Of a DNA stretch of 64,000 bases, positions 55,876-64,000 are shown one piece after another. The stretch's first letter is position 1, and each line of letters begins with the position of its first letter. The notes below the pieces were generated by a model that was not told where the DNA came from, searched no databases, and saw only the letters and a program-made list of their open reading frames with translations. A program made the translations under genes and the position numbers. The stretch covers positions 62,001 through 126,000 of the forward strand of contig NZ_LHUR01000018.1 of NCBI RefSeq assembly GCF_001263795.1, given 5' to 3'. The stretch is from Clostridium homopropionicum DSM 5847 (GTDB lineage Bacteria; Bacillota; Clostridia; Clostridiales; Clostridiaceae).

Positions 55876-56895
55876 ATGAGAGAAAAATTAGAACAAATAA
55901 AAAGCAATGCACTAGAAGAATTAAAGAATATTGCAAATAAAACTGAGCTTGAAAATATTAGAGTAAAATACCTTGGGAAAAAAGGTGAACTTACTGAAAT
56001 TTTAAGGGGAATGGGTAAGCTTTCCGCAGAAGAAAGACCTATAATAGGGAAATTAGCTAATGAGGTTAGAGAAAAGCTAGAAAACTTTATTGAAGCTTCT
56101 CTTAATGAAATGAAATCAAAAGAAAAGGAAATGAAATTAAAAAGTGAAATTATCGATATTTCAATGCCAGGTAAGAAACCAGTAATTGGCAGCAAGAATC
56201 CTTTAGAATTAACATTAAATAGTATTACAGATATATTTATATCTATGGGATTTTCTATTGAAGAAGGTCCAGAGGTTGAAAAAGACTATTATAACTTTGA
56301 AGCTTTGAATATACCTAAAAATCATCCAGCAAGAGGAGAGCAAGATACATTCTATATAAATGACGATATAGTTTTAAGAACTCAAACTTCACCTATACAA
56401 ATAAGAACTATGGAAAATCAAAAGCCTCCAATTAAAATGATTGCACCTGGAAAGGTTTATCGTTCAGATGCGGTGGATGCTACACACTCTCCAATATTTT
56501 ATCAAATAGAAGGACTAGTAATAGATAAAGGAATTACTTTTGCAGATTTAAAAGGAACTCTTGAAATGTTCATAAGAAAAATGTTTGGAGATAAAATGGA
56601 GACATTATTCAGACCACATCATTTTCCTTTTACAGAACCTTCTGCAGAAATGGATGCAACATGTTTTGTGTGTGGTGGTAAGGGATGTAATGTTTGTAAG
56701 AATAGTGGATGGATTGAGATATTAGGCTGCGGAATGGTTCATCCCCAAGTATTAAGAAACTGCGGAATTGATCCAGAAGTATACAGCGGTTTTGCTTTTG
56801 GTTTTGGATTAGATAGAATGGTAATGCAAAAATATGAGCTAGATGATATTAGATTACTATATGAAAGCGATATGAGATTTTTAAATCAATTTTAG
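55876..56895 (+). CDS. pheS: phenylalanyl-tRNA synthetase alpha subunit
   Basis: 339 residues. An N-terminal coiled coil (1-85, with [16 protein letters not shown]) is followed by the class II core: motif 2 [25 protein letters not shown], then [16 protein letters not shown], and motif 3 [13 protein letters not shown]. The FxxFG-type Phe pocket and a Cys cluster [12 protein letters not shown] are present. It works as a tetramer with PheT. Start with AAAGGAG. pheT follows after 30 bases. Confidence 0.98.
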   Translation: MREKLEQIKSNALEELKNIANKTELENIRVKYLGKKGELTEILRGMGKLSAEERPIIGKLANEVREKLENFIEASLNEMKSKEKEMKLKSEIIDISMPGKKPVIGSKNPLELTLNSITDIFISMGFSIEEGPEVEKDYYNFEALNIPKNHPARGEQDTFYINDDIVLRTQTSPIQIRTMENQKPPIKMIAPGKVYRSDAVDATHSPIFYQIEGLVIDKGITFADLKGTLEMFIRKMFGDKMETLFRPHHFPFTEPSAEMDATCFVCGGKGCNVCKNSGWIEILGCGMVHPQVLRNCGIDPEVYSGFAFGFGLDRMVMQKYELDDIRLLYESDMRFLNQF

Positions 56896-56925
56896 TTATT
56901 AATTGTATAATGAGGAGGAAATAAA

Positions 56926-59304
56926 ATGAAAGTACCAGTTAATTGGCTTAAAGATTATGTTGATATAAATGTTTCACCAAAAGACTTAGCAGATGCGTTA
57001 ACTCTATCTGGATCTAAGGTAGAAGAAGTAATTGTAACTGGAGATGTAGTTGATAACGTAGTAACAGGTAAAATAATTAAGCTGGAAAAACATCCTGAAG
57101 CTGAGAGATTATCAATTTGCCAAGTAGATATTGGAAAAGATGAGACAATTCAAATAGTTACTGCGGCAACAAATATGAAAGAAGGAGACATAGTACCTAC
57201 TGCACTTCATGGATCTACTTTAGCAGATGGAACTAAAATAAAAAAAGGAAAGCTTAGAGGAGAAGTTTCAAATGGAATGTTCTGCTCTGAAGAAGAATTG
57301 GGAATAGCAGGAGATGAGCCTGTTCATGGGTTAATGATTTTACCTACTGAAACACCTATAGGAAAAGATATTAAAGAAGTTGTTAATATGCAAAAGGCTA
57401 TAATAGATTTTGAAATAACTTCAAATAGACCAGATTGCTTAAGTATTATTGGGATTGCTAGAGAAACTGCAGCTACCCTTGGAAAAACATACAGACTTCC
57501 AAACTTAAATTATAAAGAAACTTGCAGTGATAAAATAGAAGGAGATATTAAGGTAGAAGTTAGAGATTCTCTTTGCAGAAGATATATGGCTAAAGGAATT
57601 AAGAATATTGAAATAAAGCCTTCTCCTCAATGGATGCAGGAAAGACTTATAGAAGCTGGAGTAAGACCTATAAATAATATAGTTGATATTACAAACTTTG
57701 TAATGATAGAAATGGGTCAACCAATGCATGCTTTTGACAGAAGAGAGATAAGTTCAAATATTATTGTTGTTGAAAGAGCCTATGATGGAGAAAAATTTAC
57801 TACCTTAGATGGGGAAGAAAGAATTCTAGATTCTTCAATGCTTAACATAAAAGATGGGGATACCACTATTGGTCTTGCAGGAATCATGGGTGGTTTAAAT
57901 TCAGAAGTAAAAGAAGACACTAAGGAAGTAATTTTTGAATGTGCAAACTTTGATGGAACTAATATAAGAATCTCATCAAAAAAGCTTGCTTTAAGAACAG
58001 AAGCCTCAGGAAAATTCGAAAAGGATTTAGATCCTAATCTAACAGAAATGGCTTTAGCTAGAGCTTGTGCCCTAGTTGAAGAAATAGGTGCTGGAGAGAT
58101 TATGGAAGGTACTATTGATATTTATCCTGAAAAAATAGAGAGTCACATTTTAAAGGTAGATTCTTCATGGATAAATAAATTTTTAGGAATAAATATATCT
58201 AAAGAAGATATGAAGGAATACTTGGAGAGATTAGACTTAAAAACAAGTATTGAAAATGAAGATTTAGTAATTACAGTACCAACCTTTAGATCTGATATAA
58301 ATATAAAAGAGGATGTTGCAGAAGAAATTGCAAGAATATATGGCTATAATAAAGTTCCATCAACTATCCCTAGTACTCAAACTGAAAAAGCTGGTAAAAG
58401 TCATAAGCAAATACTTAGCAGTAAGCTAGTTGATACACTTATTGCCAGTGGACTAAATCAAGCGATAACTTATTCTTTTGTAAGTCCAAAGGTTTTTGAT
58501 AAGGTATTAATAAAGAGTGATAGCGCTCTTAGAAAGGTTGTAGCAATAAAAAATCCACTAGGCGAAGATTACAGTATTATGAGGACTACAACAATACCTT
58601 CAATAATGGAGGCTCTAAGCAGAAATTATGCAAGAAATAATGAAATTGTAAGATTATTTGAGATAGGGAAAATATATTTACCAAAAGAAGATCCAAAGGA
58701 ATTGCCAGAAGAAAGAAACATATTAACTATAGCTATGTATGGTGAAGCAGATTATTATGATATAAAAGGAATAGTGGAAAATGTATTAGTTTCATTAGGA
58801 ATAGAAAATGCAAAATTCCAAAGAGAAACTAATAATGATAGCTATCATCCAGGGAAAACTGCTTCAATAGTTATAAAGAAAGAGCAAGCAGGTGTAGTTG
58901 GAGAAATTCATCCAGAGGTTGCAGAAAATTATGAGGTTGAAGAAAGCTGTTATATAGCAGAAATTAATTTAGATGTATTATTTAGATATGCTAAACTAGA
59001 TAAAAAATACATTCCTCTTCCAAAATTCCCTGCCGTAACAAGAGACTTAGCTGTTATAGTTGACGAGAATATTTTAGTTCAGGATATAGAAGATATAATT
59101 AAAAATCAAGGTGGAGCTATTCTTGAAAGCGCAAAACTCTTCGATGTATACAGAGGAAAACAAATACCAGAAGGAAAGAAAAGTATTGCTTATTCTTTTG
59201 TTTATAGAGGAGAGAATAAAACACTAACAGATAATGAAGTTAATAAAGTTCATGATAGAATTCTTAAAGCTTTAGAGAATAAATTAGGTGCTGAATTAAG
59301 ATAA
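56926..59304 (+). CDS. pheT: phenylalanyl-tRNA synthetase beta subunit
   Basis: 792 residues, full length. Domains in order: EMAP/tRNA-binding (about 40-150, with [23 protein letters not shown]), B3/4 editing (about 215-370), B5 (about 400-475), a degenerate class II core, and the C-terminal FDX-ACB anticodon fold ([16 protein letters not shown] to the end). It pairs with PheS. AGGAGG upstream; co-regulated by the T-box. Confidence 0.98.
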   Translation: MKVPVNWLKDYVDINVSPKDLADALTLSGSKVEEVIVTGDVVDNVVTGKIIKLEKHPEAERLSICQVDIGKDETIQIVTAATNMKEGDIVPTALHGSTLADGTKIKKGKLRGEVSNGMFCSEEELGIAGDEPVHGLMILPTETPIGKDIKEVVNMQKAIIDFEITSNRPDCLSIIGIARETAATLGKTYRLPNLNYKETCSDKIEGDIKVEVRDSLCRRYMAKGIKNIEIKPSPQWMQERLIEAGVRPINNIVDITNFVMIEMGQPMHAFDRREISSNIIVVERAYDGEKFTTLDGEERILDSSMLNIKDGDTTIGLAGIMGGLNSEVKEDTKEVIFECANFDGTNIRISSKKLALRTEASGKFEKDLDPNLTEMALARACALVEEIGAGEIMEGTIDIYPEKIESHILKVDSSWINKFLGINISKEDMKEYLERLDLKTSIENEDLVITVPTFRSDINIKEDVAEEIARIYGYNKVPSTIPSTQTEKAGKSHKQILSSKLVDTLIASGLNQAITYSFVSPKVFDKVLIKSDSALRKVVAIKNPLGEDYSIMRTTTIPSIMEALSRNYARNNEIVRLFEIGKIYLPKEDPKELPEERNILTIAMYGEADYYDIKGIVENVLVSLGIENAKFQRETNNDSYHPGKTASIVIKKEQAGVVGEIHPEVAENYEVEESCYIAEINLDVLFRYAKLDKKYIPLPKFPAVTRDLAVIVDENILVQDIEDIIKNQGGAILESAKLFDVYRGKQIPEGKKSIAYSFVYRGENKTLTDNEVNKVHDRILKALENKLGAELR

Positions 59305-59407
59305 TCATAGATAAATCAATCCTTGCATAATAAAGTGTATTTTATATATTGCTAATTTGTGTTAAAATATAGATAAATAATTGAATTTATCTTAAGAGGG
59401 TGTTCAA

Positions 59408-60001
59408 ATGAATGTTGTAACGGTTAAAATAAATGGTTCAGAATACAATTTAAAAGGTGAGGAAAGAGAAGAATATTTGCATAGGGTAGCAAGTTATGTA
59501 GATAAAAGAATTATAGATATGCTAAAAAAGAATAGCAGACTTAACGTGTCAGATGCTTCTGTTCTTGCAGCGTTAAATATAGTTGATGAAAAATTTAAGG
59601 CGGACAATATCATTGAAACCCTTAAAAAAGAAGCTGAACAGGCAAGCAATGCTGAGAAAGCGTTACAGACACAGGTTAATGATTTAAAAAGGCATATTAA
59701 TAATTTAGAGGAATATAACATAGAATTGCAAAATAAGCTTGAAAGCACTAAAAGCGGAGAGTATATAAAAGAAATAGAGGATGAAAATAAAGCTTTAAGA
59801 GAAGAATTGGAGTTATTGAAAGAAACTTCAAAAAAATATTTGAAAGAAAAGAATGATTTAAAGGCAGAAAATAAAGAGCTTAAGTTCCAAGTTCAATCCT
59901 CAAAATATAAAATAATGGATCTTCAAAATAGACTGATAGAAAATCAGATTGACTTAGCTAAGATTAAGAAAAAAGACAATCCATTATTGAATATAAAATA
60001 A
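59408..60001 (+). CDS. zapA: ZapA-like cell division protein with long coiled coil
   Basis: 197 residues. The first 95 residues match ZapA (NVVTVKINGSEYNLKGEEREEYLHRVASYVDKRI...SDASVLAALNIVDE), which binds and bundles FtsZ at the division site. The rest is a continuous coiled coil of Glu/Lys/Leu heptads, a longer tail than in E. coli ZapA (109 residues) but usual in Clostridia. It stands after pheT, as in many Firmicutes, with AAGAGGGTG upstream. Confidence 0.9.
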   Translation: MNVVTVKINGSEYNLKGEEREEYLHRVASYVDKRIIDMLKKNSRLNVSDASVLAALNIVDEKFKADNIIETLKKEAEQASNAEKALQTQVNDLKRHINNLEEYNIELQNKLESTKSGEYIKEIEDENKALREELELLKETSKKYLKEKNDLKAENKELKFQVQSSKYKIMDLQNRLIENQIDLAKIKKKDNPLLNIK

Positions 60002-60003
60002 GT

Positions 60004-60046
60004 AAAGCCTCCTATGATAATAAAATTATATCTAGGAGGCCTTTTA
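60004..60046. terminator. bidirectional terminator between zapA and the minus-strand gene
   Basis: GCCTCCTA (60007-60014) with TAGGAGGC (60033-60040), outer AAA/TTTT. The loop is long and AT-rich. Confidence 0.8.
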
Positions 60047-60080
60047 TATAATCTATTTTAAAATATTGGTAGGTAATTAT

Positions 60081-61685
60081 CTAATATCCAGTTTTAAATA
60101 TTTTTTTAATAAAAGACTCTTTATTTTTCTCTTCTAAAAAATTAAGTTGAGTTTTTAAATTATTAATCTCTTCAGTCTTATCTTTTACAAGCCTGTTTAA
60201 TTTAGCTATTTCTTCTTTAAGGTTCTTCAACTCATTTGAATAATTAGACCTTTCCATATCTTTTTCAGTAATAAGTTTTTTCAATTCTAATATTTCCTCT
60301 TCTTTTTTCCCTAATTCAAGTTCTTTATTTTGCAATTTTGATGTAGAACTTGTTAGATCTTTTAATTTTTTTTCATAAGAAAATATTAAATTTTGCTTTT
60401 CAGTTAGAGCCTTTTCTAGTGTATTGATTCTATTATATTTTTTGGTGATTTCTTCATACAAAGATGCCATACCTAAACGAAGTTTATTTTTTTCTTCATC
60501 ATTTTTTGCTTTATTTTTAGAAATTAAATTTAGTTTTTCTTCATATTTTTTTAGTTTAATGTTAAGTTCTTCAACTATATTTTCTTGTATTGGATTTAAA
60601 TACATATCCTTATTAGCTATTTCGTAAGAGTCTATTTCTTTTACCGTGAAGTTTTTAGCAGAATAATTATTATTAATATTCATTTCAATTTTTTGGCTTT
60701 TATCTAAATGTTTTCTATAAAAATAATTATCAGTATAAATAGTTTCATTTTCACATTCTATAGCAAATATAAAGTTAGTATAAATATTATTATTTGATTG
60801 AAAAGAGAATTTTTTTATATTTTTAATATTAAATATATCTAAGTCAATAATATATTCTGTATTATTATTTAAGTCTATTTCTTTTAATTTTATGATATTG
60901 TCTACTATATAAAGTAAATTAAACTTATTTTTTAAGCCTAAAAATATAGTATTTGAACTAAAAATATTGGAATATTCTTCAATTAAATCTCTTTTTATAT
61001 TCGATTTTGAACCAAATCCAAATCTCATTAAATTATTATTTATATTTTGCTTTGAAAATATAAATGAGTATCCAATAATCTCTTTAAATTTAATAAAACT
61101 GTAATCTTTTATTAAAAAATAAGCTGAATCTAGAACATTAAAATTACTCCAACTATTTTTTCTAAAATTAAATTCTCTATAGCCAATCAAATTTGGATAT
61201 CCATTTTTAATATAGCAAATGGATAACTCATTATTTTCTGCATTTATTATAAATGGAGGCTTACAGCTTTTGTCTATTATATCTAATATTAATGGTGGGG
61301 ATAAGAGTAATTTATTGTTTAGTATTCTAAAACAAAGCGTATTATTATTTATATAAAATATGTTTAATGCATTATTTACAGAAGCGATTTGGACATATTT
61401 TGCATTTTGTAAGGATTCTATGAGAGTTATTCTATTGGTTATTTCTTCATTCAATATTGTGAATAGGATTAGCTCTGTTTCGTAACTAGTAATAATAAGT
61501 GATATTTCATTATTATGATTAAGTATGACATTATTTAAATATTTACAATTATTAATTATAAATTTTTCCTCAATAAGTTGATTTTGTTTATATTTTACTA
61601 GGTATATTTTCTCATCATTTCTATAAAAATAAAAAAGTTCATCTTTAATTTCAATCAAAAAAGTCTCTTCTTTAAATGAATTCAT
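60081..61685 (-). CDS. large protein of unknown function: repeat (propeller-like) head and coiled-coil tail
   Basis: 534 residues. Residues 1-345 are short beta-rich segments with a recurring hydrophobic-strand pattern and no known motif, suggestive of a propeller-like fold. Residues 370-515 are a strong coiled coil (LNIKLKKYEEKLNLISKNKAKNDEEKN onward). It ends in the basic patch FIKKIFKTGY. No signal peptide or membrane segment. Very rich in Asn, Ile and Lys. The start at 61685 is set by GGAGGAG; an ATG at 61700 precedes that site. The neighbouring minus-strand gene has the same layout. I do not recognise a family. Confidence 0.65.
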   Translation of the reverse strand: MNSFKEETFLIEIKDELFYFYRNDEKIYLVKYKQNQLIEEKFIINNCKYLNNVILNHNNEISLIITSYETELILFTILNEEITNRITLIESLQNAKYVQIASVNNALNIFYINNNTLCFRILNNKLLLSPPLILDIIDKSCKPPFIINAENNELSICYIKNGYPNLIGYREFNFRKNSWSNFNVLDSAYFLIKDYSFIKFKEIIGYSFIFSKQNINNNLMRFGFGSKSNIKRDLIEEYSNIFSSNTIFLGLKNKFNLLYIVDNIIKLKEIDLNNNTEYIIDLDIFNIKNIKKFSFQSNNNIYTNFIFAIECENETIYTDNYFYRKHLDKSQKIEMNINNNYSAKNFTVKEIDSYEIANKDMYLNPIQENIVEELNIKLKKYEEKLNLISKNKAKNDEEKNKLRLGMASLYEEITKKYNRINTLEKALTEKQNLIFSYEKKLKDLTSSTSKLQNKELELGKKEEEILELKKLITEKDMERSNYSNELKNLKEEIAKLNRLVKDKTEEINNLKTQLNFLEEKNKESFIKKIFKTGY

Positions 61686-61772
61686 ACTACTCCTCCACAA
61701 TATTACTACTATATAATATGATTCTAGTCATATATTTTATAACTAGTAAAATATTAAGCATTTTAAACAAAT

Positions 61773-62999
61773 TTATTTCATATTGAGTAGAGAATTTATT
61801 ATTTTATCTTTTTCTTCTAAGAATTTTATTAAATTACCTATAGTATGTAGGTAATTATTGCATATATTTTTATGATATTCTTCTATTTGATTTGAATGGG
61901 TTAAATTCTCTATTTGAGTATTAAGATATCTTTCGTATAGAGCTTTTTCTTTCAAGCTATATTCAAGATTCATTTTTTTATATATTTGTGGCAGGCTTTC
62001 ATAATCGTAAATAACATTATCTTGAATTTCTACATTTTCCTTATTTTCAAAAGAGCTTAATAATAAATATATTTTAGAAGCGTTTATATAGGTTTTTAAC
62101 TTTTCACTGTTATATTTAGTAATTTTAATAATTGTTGCTTTAACTAAATTAGAATTATTAAATTTAGTTATATAGTTATAATTCCATGTTTTTAAATTAT
62201 CTGATACAGCAATGTTTATAGGATTAGTATTATGCCAAACTACATATATTTTTCCCATATAGGAGGATACATTTGGATTTAGAATATTTTCAGGAAGATA
62301 TAGGCTACACTCATCATTTAAATATCCGTTGTTATGCTTCACAATAAGTTCTCTGTAATATATTGATAAATTTTTTTTATGTAGCTTATTGTAAAATATT
62401 AGCAATCTGTTTTTATAATTTATAAAAGACATATTATTTATATCTGATATAGTAAATCTAGCAATTACCCTATTGGTTAATAGATTATATAAAGTATATT
62501 TTCCGTCATTAAAATCCTCACATATAAGAATAAACGTAGTATCATCCTTATTACAAATAGTAAAAGGGTTATTGTAACTAGCACAATTACTACTAGTTAT
62601 AAGACTAATATTATTTGTATTAGTATTGCAATGAAATATAAGTCCAGTTTTACTAAAATTGCTCCAGCCTCTAAAAATTATTTGGATATTATTATATGAA
62701 TTTACAATTAGATTTAGGGAATCTATATTTTGGGTGTAAGGTTTATAAAATAAAAATTCATTATTATAGATGTTTCTATAAACTTTATTTTCTAAGTCAA
62801 ATTCAATTATAAAAACAGAATAGTTTACAGTATAATAGCAAATCCATAAAAAGTAATTATTACACGTTAATGTATATCTTAAAACGCTTTTATCGATTAC
62901 TTTTATATTATTACCTTCACTAATATATAGTGTATTGTTAATTAAAAATATATAAAAGCAAAAGTCTTTATAATGTATTATATTTAAATCTTTAATCAT
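61773..62999 (-). CDS. protein of unknown function: beta-rich head and short coiled-coil tail
   Basis: 408 residues. Residues 1-315 are beta-rich with motifs such as GKIYVVWHNTNPINIAVSDNLKTWNY, reminiscent of sialidase/propeller blades. The last 65 residues are helical (YSLKEKALYERYLNTQIENL...NLIKFLEEKDKIINSLLNM). Very rich in Asn, Tyr and Ile. AGGTGG fits ATG 62999; an in-frame start at 63017 is less likely. It lies 88 bases upstream of the previous gene on the same strand and shares its layout. It is divergent from the coat-like gene at 63170. Function unknown. Confidence 0.65.
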   Translation of the reverse strand: MIKDLNIIHYKDFCFYIFLINNTLYISEGNNIKVIDKSVLRYTLTCNNYFLWICYYTVNYSVFIIEFDLENKVYRNIYNNEFLFYKPYTQNIDSLNLIVNSYNNIQIIFRGWSNFSKTGLIFHCNTNTNNISLITSSNCASYNNPFTICNKDDTTFILICEDFNDGKYTLYNLLTNRVIARFTISDINNMSFINYKNRLLIFYNKLHKKNLSIYYRELIVKHNNGYLNDECSLYLPENILNPNVSSYMGKIYVVWHNTNPINIAVSDNLKTWNYNYITKFNNSNLVKATIIKITKYNSEKLKTYINASKIYLLLSSFENKENVEIQDNVIYDYESLPQIYKKMNLEYSLKEKALYERYLNTQIENLTHSNQIEEYHKNICNNYLHTIGNLIKFLEEKDKIINSLLNMK

Positions 63000-63169
63000 A
63001 AAACCACCTAAATACAATTTTTAATATTACTATGTGAATATTAGAACAATTATGTTTAATATAAAAAAATAACTCAAATTTTATTAAATATAAAATCAAT
63101 CACAATTTAAAATTCATCTCATACTATATTACTAGATAATTATTAACCTAAATAAGGAGGGTAATCTCT

Positions 63170-64000
63170 ATGCAAGACAATTTTCAAGTAACCAACTCAG
63201 AAGTACAACAGGTTACAACTGATGAATGTATAATTGGACAGAAAGTCTATGGAAAATGTAGACAACAAGATTGTTTAAAACCTTTAGATTCTAATACTAT
63301 TCCTACTCCTGGAATGATTCAAATAGACTCTTCTAGATCAGGGGAAACAGAAAATATTTCAGGGGGAGGATTAATTGGAACAATTGCACCAAATAGTATA
63401 ATTAAATTTGATTCAACAGTTTCTGGAGTTCAGTTGGTACCTAACACATTTTCAGTTTCTGATATTAAAGTATTAAGTATTCAACCTAGTGTATTCTCAC
63501 AAGATGGTTTCTATGATGTTACTATCAAATATACATTTGCGTATCAAATTAATTTATTAGACAGTAATGGAGACCCAATTCCAGTAACATTAGGAACAGG
63601 GACAACAACCGACATTAATGCTTTTACAACTTATACAAAATTAGTTCCTTTATTTGGTGGAGAAGCTTCTACATCAACTGTAGTTACTTTAAATACTTTA
63701 TATGACCCAAGTTCAGTATACAGTCAAGCAAACCCTTATACACTTGTTGAAGCTATTGCAAATCCACTAACAATAAATATAGGAACTTATGTAGTAGGTA
63801 CAGAAACAGAATATCATGCTGATATAACAATAGGACTATTTACTATAATTAAGTTATTTAGAATAGTAAATATGCTTGTAGCATCTGCTGGAAATTGTGA
63901 TGTACCAGTTTGTGATCCAATCCAACCTGGTGATCCTTGTGAATATTTCAATAGTTTGCCATTCCCATTTGACGATTTTGACCCACCAAGTAGTTTAGTA
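63170..64000 (+). CDS. coat-like secreted/self-assembly protein, N-terminal 277 residues (partial)
   Basis: The gene runs off the window end; 277 residues are readable. The beginning TTDECIIGQKVYGKCRQQDCL recalls clostridial proteins with a conserved KVYxxCRQQDCL start, which I believe are spore-surface related. A Gly-rich patch is followed by beta-rich sequence with Thr/Ser/Asn, a strand FYDVTIKYTFAYQINLLD, and a late Cys cluster CDVPVCDPIQPGDPC. No signal peptide. AAGGAGGG upstream. It faces two large unknown genes across a 170-base divergent region. Role inferred only. Confidence 0.6.
   Translation, partial: MQDNFQVTNSEVQQVTTDECIIGQKVYGKCRQQDCLKPLDSNTIPTPGMIQIDSSRSGETENISGGGLIGTIAPNSIIKFDSTVSGVQLVPNTFSVSDIKVLSIQPSVFSQDGFYDVTIKYTFAYQINLLDSNGDPIPVTLGTGTTTDINAFTTYTKLVPLFGGEASTSTVVTLNTLYDPSSVYSQANPYTLVEAIANPLTINIGTYVVGTETEYHADITIGLFTIIKLFRIVNMLVASAGNCDVPVCDPIQPGDPCEYFNSLPFPFDDFDPPSSLV

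Overview
The window is a strongly AT-rich stretch of a chromosome from an anaerobic, endospore-forming Firmicute, almost certainly Clostridium or a close relative. Reasons: consensus sigma-A promoters, purine-rich ribosome binding sites, frequent GTG/TTG starts, T-box leaders, an agr-type peptide system, a 2-hydroxyacyl-CoA dehydratase activase, a molybdopterin oxidoreductase, and sporulation genes (SASP, PdaB-type deacetylase, YtxC). There is no prophage, transposase or CRISPR array. Almost everything is chromosomal core or genus-level accessory.

Layout. 1-2 kb: end of leuB, then ilvB (branched-chain amino acids). 2-5.2 kb: M16 peptidase, recX and a membrane transglutaminase-like gene, tightly coupled. 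5.3-7 kb: an orphan AgrC/HPK10-type kinase and a TPR protein. 7.1-14.4 kb: an NMT1/SsuA-type ABC importer whose binding-protein gene is separated from its ATPase and permease by an opposite-strand 1428-residue CoA-dehydratase activase. 14.6-18.3 kb: an agr cassette (DUF5317 protein, short membrane protein, AgrB, an AgrD of 44 residues, then a GGDEF + HD-GYP protein). 18.3-22 kb: tag, an orphan DMSO-reductase-family enzyme, a degenerate kinase-like protein. 22-32.5 kb: T-box valS, folC, AI-2E-family exporter, mpg, TSCPD protein, YVTN propeller, DUF4364, PdaB-like deacetylase, double-OB SSB. Two copies of a palindromic intergenic repeat lie here in opposite orientation. 32.5-37.3 kb: the acetyl branch of diaminopimelate/lysine synthesis (dapH, patA, dapB, dapA, asd). 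37.5-46.3 kb: SASP, methyltransferase, hslO, oppABCDF. 46.6-47.2 kb: tRNA Val, Asp, Phe, Gly, Cys and a duplicated Cys. 47.3-60 kb: DUF6873 protein, ytxC, T-box thrS, L20 leader with infC-rpmI-rplT, Ktr/Trk K+ uptake, an rRNA methyltransferase, T-box pheST, zapA. 60-64 kb: two large low-complexity (Asn/Ile-rich) propeller-plus-coiled-coil proteins divergent from a truncated coat-like protein.

How genes work together. The most interesting block is the agr locus. AgrB keeps its catalytic His and Cys, and AgrD predicts a five-residue thiolactone CLWFS, one residue from the CLWFT peptide known from C. perfringens. A c-di-GMP enzyme follows directly, and a plausible orphan receptor kinase lies 9 kb upstream. 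Three aminoacyl-tRNA synthetase operons carry T-boxes whose specifier codons (GTA, ACC, TTC) and acceptor-reading bases match Val, Thr and Phe. The activase carries two complete ATPase lobes, each with the two cluster cysteines 39 residues apart, so it may form its bridging Fe-S cluster within one chain. oppA has a clear lipoprotein signal but no normal start codon.
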